A DNA stretch of 64,000 bases from Anisakis pegreffii (Eukaryota > Nematoda > Chromadorea > Rhabditida > Anisakidae). Within the stretch, counting starts at the first letter, position 1. Each line of letters begins with the position of its first letter. Under the pieces are notes generated by a model. That model was not told the origin of the DNA. It saw nothing but the letters and a program-made list of their open reading frames with translations, and did not search any database. Of the stretch, positions 54,301 to 64,000 are shown one piece after another. A program made the position numbers and the translations under genes. Where the stretch lies: positions 148,707-212,706 of the forward strand of contig JAPYMA010003010.1 in assembly GCA_035041965.1 (NCBI GenBank), in the 5' to 3' direction.

Positions 54301-55839
54301 TCTGAGCAGTTGAACCTTGAACATATCTTACCATTGGTATTCCATGACAATATCTGAATATGAATCGCTGAGATTATACCACATCACCACGCGTACATCA
54401 TTTTGCCTTTATTTTAATAGTTTTTTCGGATTCATCTTTCAGTCGCCTCTTTCGAAAAAATTCATATCACTATCATATCAATATGATATGATGTGATATT
54501 GATATGATATTGATATGAATTTCCTTTATATTAAACAGTTCAATACTTGGAGCAAATGTTTTAATTTCATACTGACAGCATGAAATTATCAATTTTCTAC
54601 CACCTGACTCTTTTGTTCCGACGCCCAATAAGGAGAAAAACGAGCATTTGCAGCATTCAACAGCTACCTCACCTCGGATCGCCACAATACGCTCGATGAG
54701 CCAAACGCCGAGACGAGAACGCCGTCGGGAGGCTCTTCCACTTCCGCCCTTAATCACTGATGAACGGCCGAGAATGGCGAATGAAGAGTCTATTTACGAA
54801 GAACCTCCATCACCGGTTACTTAATAGACTGTTGATGCGAATTCGTTTCAGCTGATCACTGTATTTGCTTATCACCTGAGCGATATGTCACTCTAATTTT
54901 CTATTGAAATGAATAGAGTTGTAAGAAATATGTTATTATTGAGCTTATTGTTAGTGGACGGTGTACTGATAAAATTTTGATTCATCTTTTTAACTTCAAC
55001 AAATTTTTTGCATAGTCAACGAAGTTTTTTTGAATTTTAGTCACTGACACAAAATCAACGACCGTTATCTCCACCAGTAATCCAACAACAACACCAACAC
55101 CAACATCAAGAACGAAGACAACGTAAATCCTCGTCACCAGAGAGTCGACGAAGTGAAATGAGAAGGGAAAATTTGCGATCAGTTGACATGCAAGAGCAAC
55201 GACATCAGCATCAATATCCAAAACAATACGAAGCTCAAACGCCGAACCAAACTCAAACGCGATTCTTTTCAAACGATCGTAATGTCAGTTTAAAATTTCT
55301 CATTAACGTTTCATTTGATTGTTTTTTTTTGATTTCAGCAATTTTCATGAAGGATATTTTGTCTTAAATGTATCATAATATATGACATAATACACATGAG
55401 TGATAAATGTGTGTTCATTTCAGTAGGATTACTATTCGGGAACATGGTATCTTAACACTAAGTGAATCTTATCATTATACTAATGATCTTATTATAATTA
55501 AGCTCATTATGGTGTTATCATGACTTAAGAGTAATCCGGTCTCGAAATCTTTGTGTGATAATTTTCATGTGTGCAACTTGATTACATCTGATAAGTGAAT
55601 GTATAACTAATTGATGAAAAGTGTAGGATCGTGAGCCTGCAATCGAGATGAATTCCAACTGGCGTCAGTATCTACTCGAAGGGAATATTCGGCAGCCTCG
55701 ACATTCCGCAAGCACCTCGCAGAACAGTAATTCATCCTCATTACAAACAACGCACACCTATTCATCACCACCAACCTATCGAACTCAACAACATGTACGA
55801 CCAAGCCGTAGTAATGCTACAAGGAGTATAAGATATTAG
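39343..55839 (+). CDS. Patched-related protein with sterol-sensing domain, about 27 exons
   Basis: Exons 1-5 are 39343-39513, 41541-41642, 42826-43020, 43332-43503 and 43795-43907. Exons 6-10 are 44266-44507, 44935-45040, 45287-45488, 45607-45728 and 45908-46173. Exons 11-27 are 46301-46430, 48889-49038, 49817-50005, 50305-50488, 50703-50883, 51132-51215, 51388-51536, 51710-51809, 51885-51905, 52106-52301, 52443-52546, 52905-53059, 53327-53497, 54023-54221, 54633-54815, 55041-55283 and 55627-55839. The product is about 1447 aa. Residues 1-230 are Ser/acidic and cytoplasmic; TM1 is near 247-268, then a lumenal domain. The SSD helices (GYILIFLCLLACL, SKPVLGAIIGMIII, FNVVVFPVFFIISGIG, and others) end at MSGRHE. 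TM7 (PIAFIFAIYLVFAVWGC) opens the second half, and TM8-12 end near LLFLPSMMMFL. A Pro, then Gln/His-rich, cytoplasmic tail follows. RND/Patched relatives move or sense lipids; nematode PTRs act in cuticle and secretion. The 45728/45908 junction lacks a GT donor. Exons 1-4 might be a separate gene, with this one starting at the ATG at 43842. Confidence 0.85.
48215..48345 (-). repeat. dispersed repeat family A, minus copy
   Basis: The reverse complement reads GAAAGAATGAGAAAATGACA, ACAAGAGAACGCTTCTGATG and CAGTGATGAGAGTAAT, matching the family A core. It lies in the 2.4-kb intron of the PTR gene between 46430 and 48889. Confidence 0.75.
53720..53850 (+). repeat. dispersed repeat family B, diverged copy
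   Basis: It shares CTCATTACGAG, ATATCTCTTG, CACCAATATCACA, TTTCTTCCTTGG and GCTAACAGT in the same order as 4745-4865. It is intronic in the PTR gene. Confidence 0.6.
54468..54530. repeat. ATATGAT-type low-complexity tract
   Basis: This is imperfect tandem sequence of ATCAATATGATATGA units, partly self-complementary, inside the intron between PTR exons 24 and 25. Confidence 0.7.
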
Positions 55840-57600
55840 CCGGCTGGCTGATTAATCTGTTATTAATAATTTGTAATATTCCAGCTAGCGGTCTATTAAT
55901 AGTAAGTTATTTTTCAAATGAGTTGAATACAAATGTATTCCATTATTATTCATCCTAATGTTGGTGTATATTGTTTGTGCTCCGATGGTTGTTCATTTCT
56001 TTGTACGATATGCTCATTTGTAATTTGATATAATGTGCTGTTGCAGTACGATATGCCTACTTATGCATGATGGTATTTTATTAAGATCATAATTGCGTTA
56101 TTCGATATTTTCGTTTACAATTAAATGACAAAGAAAGACTCTATTGTGATCAATTTCTTTTGAACATTTGGTTTCAATTCATTCAATAGGCTTTGAACAT
56201 TTGAAGTTGTTTTGATGAGACTTGTTCAGTTGAATCAGTTTTGGAGGTAGTTATCTGAAGATTATCCGTTTTCTGTTATCTTATTTCGTAAGATCATCTT
56301 TTTTTGAAAAATTTCAGTTATCTGAAATTATATTTTATAAGATTGAAATGTTTTTAAGAAGTTTTTCAAAGTGCCAATAATCCTTCAATTTTGCTCATTT
56401 ATATATACCTATATATATATGTTCTTTATCTTCTTCGAACTGTATTTCATAATACGGTTTCAAAAAGATGAAGTTTCCATTTCTGTACTATAATTTATCC
56501 TTTTTGTTTAATAATTTTGATCGTTTCTTCCTCGAAATTGTTCATTTGCCATTCGAATAGGCAAATATTATGATATCTTTGATGAATTTCACCTTATTTT
56601 GTTGCATTTTTCTTTCAGTTGTTTTTTGTGCATCAGATTTTTTTTTGTTGTTATATTGTAATAATGTTGGTTGGCGACGCTAATAAACATGATGTAATAT
56701 GATCAGTTAGCATTGATTTTGATTTTGTGCGATTCGTGCGTTGTGTATAAGGAGAGGTTGTTAATTTAGGTTGAAGGCACGATATGAACTTCGCATAATC
56801 TCAGATTCTGAAACTTTATCTCTGGAGTGAAAACTTTTAGAGATATGAGTGCTTGAACAATGGAGACATGCTCTCGATTTCTGAAGAAATCATGAGCAAC
56901 AGACTGCTGACTGAAACAGAATATTTTGACTGCAATTTTTGTGGATAGGACGTTGATATTTTGAGAATATAATACAAGATAACGTTCGGTCATTCACATG
57001 CAAACAATTCATTTGTGAGCAATGAAGAACAATCAACAGAATTCTCTATGTTTCATGCAGTTCATGGCAGGAATGCGATCAGGATTATCCAGAAAGTGTG
57101 ACGAATCGAGCACTAGTAAGTAATCAACCTAACTCACAAGAATAATAGGAAAATACAATTTTTCAGATTTAAGAGCTTCCAAGCTCTCAGATTGGCATTC
57201 ATGTTTTTTAAGTGGTATCAGAAAGATTCAACAAAAATAACAATAACAAAATCAACGACATTTTTCAATGATTCACTAAAATGTGTCATCGTCATCACTG
57301 TTTCAAGGAATGGATGGCTGTGGACATTTCGAGGTTTCATGTTGGAATCCATACGTTCAACTTGGCGATTGCTTGCATTTCTCTCCATTTCTCAATATTT
57401 CATCCTGTGATCAAATCAGCACAATTATTTCTCGCCATTGATTTTATCATCATCGTACGAGCAGTTTGACCATCAACCGGCATCAGTTCAACTTGAACAA
57501 TTCAGCGTTTACATCAAGTTTCAAGTTCCAAATTGATATCCTCCTCATCCTTGTCCTTATTGATATTCTCCTTGTAAGCATTGCAAGCCCAGAATAAATT
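55840..57600. other. PTR 3' flank and intergenic
   Basis: This is AT-rich sequence with T runs. A possible distal poly(A) signal AATAAA lies at 56682-56687. No supported gene was found; the minus frame at 56766-56993 has no domain or splice context. Confidence 0.4.
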
Positions 57601-60600
57601 ATGAAGTATTTACGAATAGTAACTAACATATTTGTCATCGTTTTGATGAATACTATTAGGGGAGCACATCAAAAGTCATCAAAAAGTCATCGACTTGGGC
57701 CTGTTGGACATGCGGTACATACTGTCAATCCCCAAGATTATCCCTACATTGTTGAAATTCATCCGCTTTCAGAAGGTTCGTCAATGTATTCAAAATTTTC
57801 ATTGCAGTCAGTATTCATTATGGAAGGTGTTCATCTGATAATACCAAACGGAAGGTCATAATTTCAAACTACTTCTATCTTGGCATAATTAGTTTCAAGT
57901 AAACTGTGTTTTGACTATCTCAGTTTGTGAAACTATGTAATAAATCCTTAAGAATGGAAACAATGATTACTCTGCTGTAAATTTTTGTTCATTTGGAAAG
58001 GAACAAAATCAGAAGCAGTGCCGTACCATTGGAATAATTTGATTATACGAGTGACGGGAATTCCCTGAACTGACCGATGAAGAAGTTCTGAATTTAGAGA
58101 TGACGGGTACTGAACTAATGACTGGTGTGATATTGTCACGATCGGTAATACTGACGGCTGGACACGGCTTCATGTAAGTTCCTCATAGTCCATATGAAAA
58201 TGATTTTCTTTGAAGGTCACCTTCTTGCAATAAAATACTTGAAATTTGGCTGATTTGTAAATGGCAACACTCTTCATCCTTCCATTTTCTGAATATCGTT
58301 AGCTCGTCCAGGTCTAACAGGGTTTTCATTCTTTTCCTTGCTGCTACATTCACTCTCATAGCTTTTATCACCAAAAGTGTTCTCCTTTGCTAATTTCTCA
58401 TTCATTTTATTGAATAGTTAAAGTCAAATTCTCATTCTATCAAATACACTCTATATTTAATCATTTGACTGTTGAGCAACGATATTCGATTGCTGTATTG
58501 TTGTTTTCGGCTGTCAACACTCGTCAACGTATCAAGTAAACAGTATATGCTACAGAATGAGAAATTGATTCGAACTGTGAAGTGGAATGAATGAGAAAAA
58601 CTCATCAAGAGAACGGTGTTTGCATGGAATAGCTATGAGAGTGAATACAACACGTCTGAAAAGAATGAGAATTCATTTAATCAGTTTGAAGTGAGTGTGT
58701 CATAGACAATAGCTTTTCATGCAATCATAATCGATAGCAATAATCAGCAACACATCGGTCTGGGACAGGGTTCTCATAAGGATTGAAATTACCCGTTTTG
58801 GGTAATTTAAGAGTGTCGGGGGGGAGGGGTAACGTTGGCTTGTCAGATCATCAAAAGGGGTAATGGAGCACCCGAATGTAAGAACCACTGACCTATTGGG
58901 TTGAAATGCACCATAAGAATACATTTAGAGTCATTTGTTTAATTATTCATTTGCATACTTATTCAAACAAGCACTTTTTCACAAGCAAATACAATTACAA
59001 TACTAATTCATTATATTCATTCACCGAAATGCCCTTTTGAAGTTCATCATTATCACGGTTTTGGTTCTTTGTCACCGCCTGTTGAAGATATTCAACGATT
59101 TTCGACAGCTTCGGAAAAGATCCATCCTGAATCATCTTCAATAGTCTTGCCATCTTATTTCCACTTATTTCTTATTTTGACTACCAATTTGCTTATTCTC
59201 TGCGATGATTTGTTTAAAAAAATGATCAGTAAGACTGACTGTAAGATGAGTTCATCAATTAAGCGATGAAACCGGAAAAGTAGTCCGTCACTCTGCCCAG
59301 GTAGTCGTTCGAGCGTTGAACGATGATGGTTGTTTTGAAGAAGTTAAAATTAACACAACTGGCTCTATTTATGGTCAACGAATTATTCCCGTAAACGATG
59401 TAGGTTCATTTGACCACTCTTGAACAAACTTTCATTATACTGATTATTATTATTGTTATTCATGTATTTATTGGATGTTCCTATTGTCATAATTATAACC
59501 ATTTAGTCACCATCAAATTATCTGCAGAAATCCATCCAAATCACTTCTTGAGTGCACATGACTAACGGTAACAATAAGAAATAATTTGATTATGTCAAAG
59601 ACTTTACTTCACCTTATTACTGAATAAATATCACTACTATTTCGATTAAATAAATGTTATTACCATTACTTGAATTATTCATAGCATTATTATCGTTGAA
59701 TAAATATTGTCACCACTTTATCAATGTTAAAATGAGTATTATCAGTATCATTCATATTGTTACTGTTACTAGTCCCAATGAAAATGGTTCGAGTTTCTAT
59801 AGGATCATCTATTCGATGATGAACTAATCGACTTCGCCCTACTGTCACTCCAACAGCCATTACCGATTTGTGATGCGTATAAAAATGTGAAATTTCGCAA
59901 GAAGTTCTCCCGTAAAATTTCATTCATTCGCTTACCAATTGCCGATATAAAAGCTGATGACTGGCATCCGCTCGATGAAAACGATATGCCAAACCGAAAT
60001 TTCAACTGCATTTTCCTTGGATATGGAAATACAGATAAAGGTTCGAATTGTTCATTATGAAATTCGTTCTTTTCTTTTAAATTTACACGACTGATCCCCA
60101 TTATCCTCAACATTATGTTAGGCGGCTTTAATGAAGTGACGAAAATGCATCGTTACAACGATTGATAGACTAGCTGTAGCATACTGCTCTGTGAGGCTAA
60201 TCCAGGTTTAAGTAGCAAGCTGATAATGAGTTGCAACGATGTTGAGTTACAACGATATCTTGTTTTGATCACTCTTATCGTTATCATCTTATCAGTTACA
60301 GGCTATGCTAACTCGATCAGTAGCATTATATGATCATTACCTTGATGAGAAACAAAATTTGTTGCATTCAACTTGCCACATGCAGAGTAGTTAATATGGA
60401 CTATATGATCTACTCGGTCACAATCTCGACACTCATCTGCAACGGAATCGGCAGTTACAAGAACGAAGTAGCTCTAGAAATAAGTTCACAATGCATCCTT
60501 AAGCTCTCATAACGTGCAATAAGCTGATAGACTAACATCTTTCTACAGAGGGAATGCAAAGTACAAATTAAAACTGCATTGAAGGTTTTGCTGATGGAAA

Positions 60601-61929
60601 CCTCCGTAAACAAACTGTAACCAAAGTGATCAGCTTAACAAATCGTTTGGTAATCCCACTGGAATTTGGAACGCTACAGGGGCGTGCTTGTCATGTGAGT
60701 GATCTTATGTAAAGCATTACTCCTATACCATTCTCAAAATTTCACTGATTAATAGTATATTCCACAAAAACTATCTCACATCTTTATTCTTGAGTGTGCG
60801 ATTCGCTGAAGATGATAAGTTCTGGGGTTTACCGTTACTGTTATCGTAATTTCTTAGATTAGATGGAGTTTACCGTTACTGTTATCGTAATTTTTTAAAT
60901 TAAAGATGATTGTAATGGGCACAAAATAAATTCCATTCGAGAGATAAGTTATTTGAAAGGATTGTGAGTCAATTACGATAGGAAACTATGATCGCTGGTA
61001 GATAAAAGCTCCATTATCTATTAACATGTCTTGTAGTAACAGAATTATCTTCAAGACTTTTACACCACAACGTAACATCCTTTCTTGACATGCCTCATAT
61101 TATTATCCTTGCTATTGTTACGGTGCTATTGAACGAAAATATCTTTGAGTTTGCATGAGAAACCGCTATGAAATCTCCCGAAAATATATCACTGTTCAGT
61201 ACCGCATAAAATTTAAGCTTGACTACAATCATAAGATAGCATAGCTGTTCAGGGTGATTCCGGTGGTCCATTAGTGTGTAAAGCAAGCAATAACAAATCG
61301 TATTTGCTCGGCATTATGTCCATATCTGAACATGCTCTCTTCAATCGCAGCATGTACTGTATCGAAGATGTTCGTTTGTTGGTTTTGGTGTTTTTCCGTT
61401 CTATTCACTAGTTCAGTAACTTTGCTATTTTTATATTTTACCGAATTTGGCTTGTTACGTCAAAATGAGATTTAAAGTGATGGCAAATTTTGAGGCCTTC
61501 TGTGCAAGAGAATTTTCAAAATTTCATTCCTAGAAACTGATCTGCTAGGAATTATGAATCTATATCCAAGAATATCTTATCTGAGGTGATTTAAAGAGCT
61601 GCATGTAAAAAGTCAGACTATACCAGCCTTAGTGGAAGTGTAAATGACCGATACGGAAAGATCAATTCACGGATTTATACGCGTCATTAAAATTTGGCAG
61701 AACTGTTGCAATGCTTATATTTAGATCACATGATATTCTCATCAAATATGAAGTTCATTTATGTCACTATCAAATTGGATTTCTCATTCATTACGAACTA
61801 AATTTTCAGAAGAACACATATAAATTCGACATTTTCACTGATATCAGATTTATTCTACCGAGAATACGCTCAGCTCTAGTGGCCATGGGTAAACTTGATG
61901 AAATAATTGAAGATTATGAGAAGTGTTAA
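57601..61929 (+). CDS. secreted trypsin-like (S1A) serine peptidase
   Basis: The seven exons are 57601-57775, 58098-58173, 59264-59399, 59803-60040, 60585-60694, 61253-61369 and 61810-61929. They give 323 aa in consistent phase. A signal peptide (starts MKYLRIVTNIFVIVLMN) and a short pro-region lead to DYPYIVEIHP. The S1 triad is present: His81 in VILTAGHGF, Asp139 in LIDFALLSL and Ser248 in GDSGGPLVC. The C-terminal helix reads FDIFTDIRFILPRI, as in S1 enzymes. Oddities: the motif around His is AGHG instead of AAHC, so the usual disulfide to that loop is missing. The residue six before Ser (chymotrypsin 189) is Arg, which excludes ordinary trypsin specificity. The exon 3 end could alternatively be 59390 (CCC/GTAAAC), also in phase. 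It resembles the divergent nematode trypsin-like families; the substrate is unknown. Confidence 0.85.
58335..58690. repeat. family A foldback pair in an intron
   Basis: The left arm (about 58340-58430) carries CACTCTCATAGC, AGTGTTCTCCTTTG and TTTCTCATTCATT. The reverse complement of the right arm (about 58555-58650) carries CACTCTCATAGC, CACCGTTCTCTTGATG and TTTCTCATTCATT, in the same order. The arms are separated by about 120 bp, so the transcript could fold into a long hairpin. It sits in the intron between S1 peptidase exons 2 and 3. Confidence 0.75.
58766..58890. mobile_element. hAT-like MITE, about 125 bp
   Basis: The left end is CAGGGTTCTCATAA. The right end, reverse-complemented, is CAGTGGTTCTTACA. 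These imperfect inverted termini of about 12 bp fit the hAT class. The interior includes a GTAATTTAAGAGTGTCGGG block shared with 4141-4205. I see no perfect 8-bp target duplication, so the insertion is old or the ends have drifted. Confidence 0.55.
60825..60900 (+). repeat. two-copy tandem repeat, unit about 38 bp
   Basis: GTTTACCGTTACTGTTATCG followed by TAATTT occurs twice in succession, in the intron before the GDSGGP exon of the S1 peptidase. Confidence 0.85.
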
Positions 61930-63027
61930 CAGAATGGAATACGATATAATGATTATTGTGTTGTAGATTAATCCGTGATCAATGGAGAAATTGTTATGAT
62001 GTAATATGTTTTGTTATTCAATCAAATGAATCTAAACTTGTGTGCGATACAATTAATGATGAGACCAACTTCTTTATGCTCTATCGTTCGATTATAGAAC
62101 GATGCCTTCCGTCTGAGGTAAAGGTACTGTCATTGTTATCATCACGAGTCTTTAGTGTCATCTTGATCTTGATCAGAGGTACGCAAAACGCAACATCTGT
62201 AACTAGCTCTGATAAAACGGTGATAGTGCATGCGCGCTACTGGCTTCAGGAAGAAGGCGGTGATAATCTGGTTGACCTGTTCGGATAATTCAGGGATAAA
62301 AGATAAGCTGATCAGATACAAGCTATCAGTGATCCTAGCACAATCCTCATATTCTGTGGAGAATAGTATGATACATTCAAGCTTGTCAGAGATAAGGCAG
62401 TTCTGAACGATATTTGCTTTGATTGTGTTCGATGAAGCAGATTCGAACGCTAAAAGCAAAACGTAAAGGTTACCGGTACTCAGATCTTAATAAACCTTCA
62501 ATGCTGAACAAACCAAACCGATTCCGATTAACTCATGCACACCGGAACAATAACAGATAACACACTGTACTGTACCATCTAATCGGTGTACATTCGAAAA
62601 TGTACCTACATACAGGTAGATTGAAAGCCACTTTTATTTGTTTATTTAATCAACAGTTATAATTCGTTATGGGTTTATCATCTCTGTTATCATCACCGAT
62701 ATCACACCTTTCCTTCGCCATCAGTATCCTTCATTCCACACAACGAATGATAGTATTTTAGGGATTTATCCGTTCGATAAGCACAGGGAAATGAATTGAA
62801 ATCCATATCACAGTTAAATATTACTTGGTTGAAGATGTGCGTTAAACGACCAAATACCAACGATATTAGACTGAGTTAGTCAGTTTTGAAAAGTATCTCT
62901 TAGAAAAGACACAACAGCTGAGAGTTTATCAGCACATCAGAACCGAGAAAACTCACAGACGAAAAAGTATTAACGATATTATTGAAAAGTTAAAGAGTTG
63001 AATTGTTTTTTGGCTATTTGAACTGCC
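61930..63027. other. convergent intergenic region
   Basis: It lies between the plus-strand S1 peptidase and the minus-strand lectin gene. It holds a family B repeat and overlapping antisense frames (61956-62288 plus, 62142-62459 minus) that I do not accept as genes. TTTATT runs at about 62632-62645 may serve as the lectin gene poly(A) signal on the minus strand. Confidence 0.4.
62635..62770 (+). repeat. dispersed repeat family B, diverged copy
   Basis: It shows TTTATTTAATCA, then TTCGTTATGGGTTTATC, CTCTGTTATCA, CGATATCACA and TTCCTTCGCC in the same order as 4735-4860. Confidence 0.65.
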
Positions 63028-64000
63028 TCAAATCGTTCTTTTCACCCTAGTCTTCCCATTCTCGTCGTCGTCCTCGTCCTCCTCCTCCGAACTTTCATCA
63101 GAGCCATAATAGTCCTCGTAACTGTCATCGTAGTTCTCCTCTCTTACCACACAACCATTATTTGTATCACCTGAAAGTGTTGGTCTTGCTTGAGATTTTG
63201 GCTGCTTTCTAGAAATTTTTGTCAATTTCCATTCGTCATTTCAGTAGCATTCGACTATTTTGAATGAGTTCATGACAAGATTGATGAGTTATGTAGCTTA
63301 TCTTTTTGAAAATTGCATTAAAATGAAATCGGACTCATAACTGTTTCGAAAAAACGAAAATTTTACGGTTAATCTTTCACTTACACGTTGTTTTTTGACA
63401 TGAGAAGTAGTTTGCGTTGTATTTCGTGCACTCACTCGGTACCCAGCTGGTCTTACCATCAGCGCCCGCTTTGGCAATTACACAAACTTGTCCGTTCACA
63501 TTGAGCGAATCGTTCCAAAGTGAGAAACTTTGTGCAGAAAGCTGAAAATTATGGAGTGTTTTTCAAGCACTTCATAGCGATCACATTCAAAAACGATCGC
63601 AAACGCACTCAAAAACAACCGCTATCAAGAACACATTGAATTTGAAACCACTCATTAAATTAGGAATTATAAAGTGTTTTTGTGAATAACGATACCGAAT
63701 GATATTAGAAATATCAGTGAGATCCGAAAGATGCGAATCCAGCATGGCGAAATTTACATATGATGAAATTGATTACATGGAGTACATCGTTCAAATTCTT
63801 CCATACAACCAGTCAAGAGAATAAACTTCCGCAAAACTTACCCAGCAACGAGATGCTAATTATAATTTCTTAATTCATTCAAACAGAAACGACAAATTTT
63901 TGATAAAGAGATCATAAATATGAATTGTAAATTAAAGAGTTGATGAACCGATGAATGAGCTAATCAATTTTGATTATCTCACCGAAACAATAGCTGAACT
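63028..64000 (-). CDS. C-type lectin-domain protein with acidic tail, 5' end outside window
   Basis: Two 3' exons on the minus strand are clear: 63541-63385 and 63170-63028, joined in phase (T/GT). The first reads LSAQSFSLWNDSLNV, then GQVCVIAKA, SWVPSECTKYN and FSCQKTTC. This is the C-terminal half of a C-type lectin fold with its W, C..C..C pattern, as in nematode CLEC proteins. The second adds a tail of about 40 residues rich in Asp/Glu/Tyr and ending GKTRVKRTI. Two possible upstream mini-exons end at GTAAGT (63841) and GTGAGA (about 63977), but their phase is unsure. The product is probably secreted, with a surface or immune-type role inferred from the family only. Ligand and signal peptide cannot be judged here. 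Confidence 0.7.

Noticed and set aside
61956..62288. 110-codon plus frame after the S1 peptidase stop
   Set aside because: An equally long antisense frame overlaps it, there is no recognisable motif, and it follows directly on the 3' UTR.
1..64000. tRNA, rRNA, CRISPR or viral sequences
   Set aside because: I looked for tRNA B-box-like motifs, rRNA-like conserved blocks, regular spacer arrays and viral polymerase or capsid motifs by eye and saw none that held up. A covariance-model scan would be decisive.

Overview
The window is AT-rich eukaryotic nuclear DNA. Genes are split into many short exons, with GT..AG introns from about 150 bp to more than 2 kb. It reads as a nematode genome. An RDE-4-type dsRNA-binding protein (a nematode RNAi factor), a Patched-related (PTR/SSD) protein, papain- and trypsin-like peptidases and a C-type lectin lie together. 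Several ATGs also sit 3-25 bases behind a splice acceptor with no visible upstream exon, as expected for spliced-leader trans-splicing. The species cannot be fixed from sequence alone. All gene models were assembled by hand from reading frames, splice signals and phase, with no transcript data.

Layout, left to right. (1) 0.8-3.7 kb, minus strand: a small hypothetical ORF, then an unrecognised secreted or membrane protein whose third exon contains a 10-N assembly gap. (2) 3.7-5.8 kb: repeats, including a hAT-like MITE fragment and an inverted pair of a dispersed repeat. (3) 5.8-9.9 kb, plus: a complete nine-exon rde-4 orthologue. (4) 12.2-15.7 kb, plus: ten-exon mitochondrial citrate synthase. 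(5) 17.2-22.9 kb, minus: a nine-exon, 402-aa papain-like cysteine peptidase with an N-terminal signal anchor. (6) 23-28.5 kb: no supported gene. (7) 28.6-29.4 kb, plus: a SMIM14-like small membrane protein. (8) 29.5-39.3 kb: about 10 kb without a supported gene, carrying two long copies of a dispersed repeat. (9) 39.3-55.8 kb, plus: a Patched-related protein of about 27 exons and 1447 aa, with a Ser/acidic N-terminus, about 12 membrane helices and a Gln/His/Pro-rich tail. (10) 57.6-61.9 kb, plus: a seven-exon secreted S1 peptidase. (11) 63.0 kb to the right edge, minus: the 3' part of a C-type lectin-domain gene with a very acidic tail.

The genes look like independent, mixed-strand transcription units rather than an operon or cluster with a shared function. 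The points most worth a second look are the intact rde-4, the PTR protein lacking the usual acidic membrane residues, the membrane-anchored cathepsin, the S1 peptidase with an atypical active-site neighbourhood, two splice junctions with no GT donor, and at least three dispersed repeat families.
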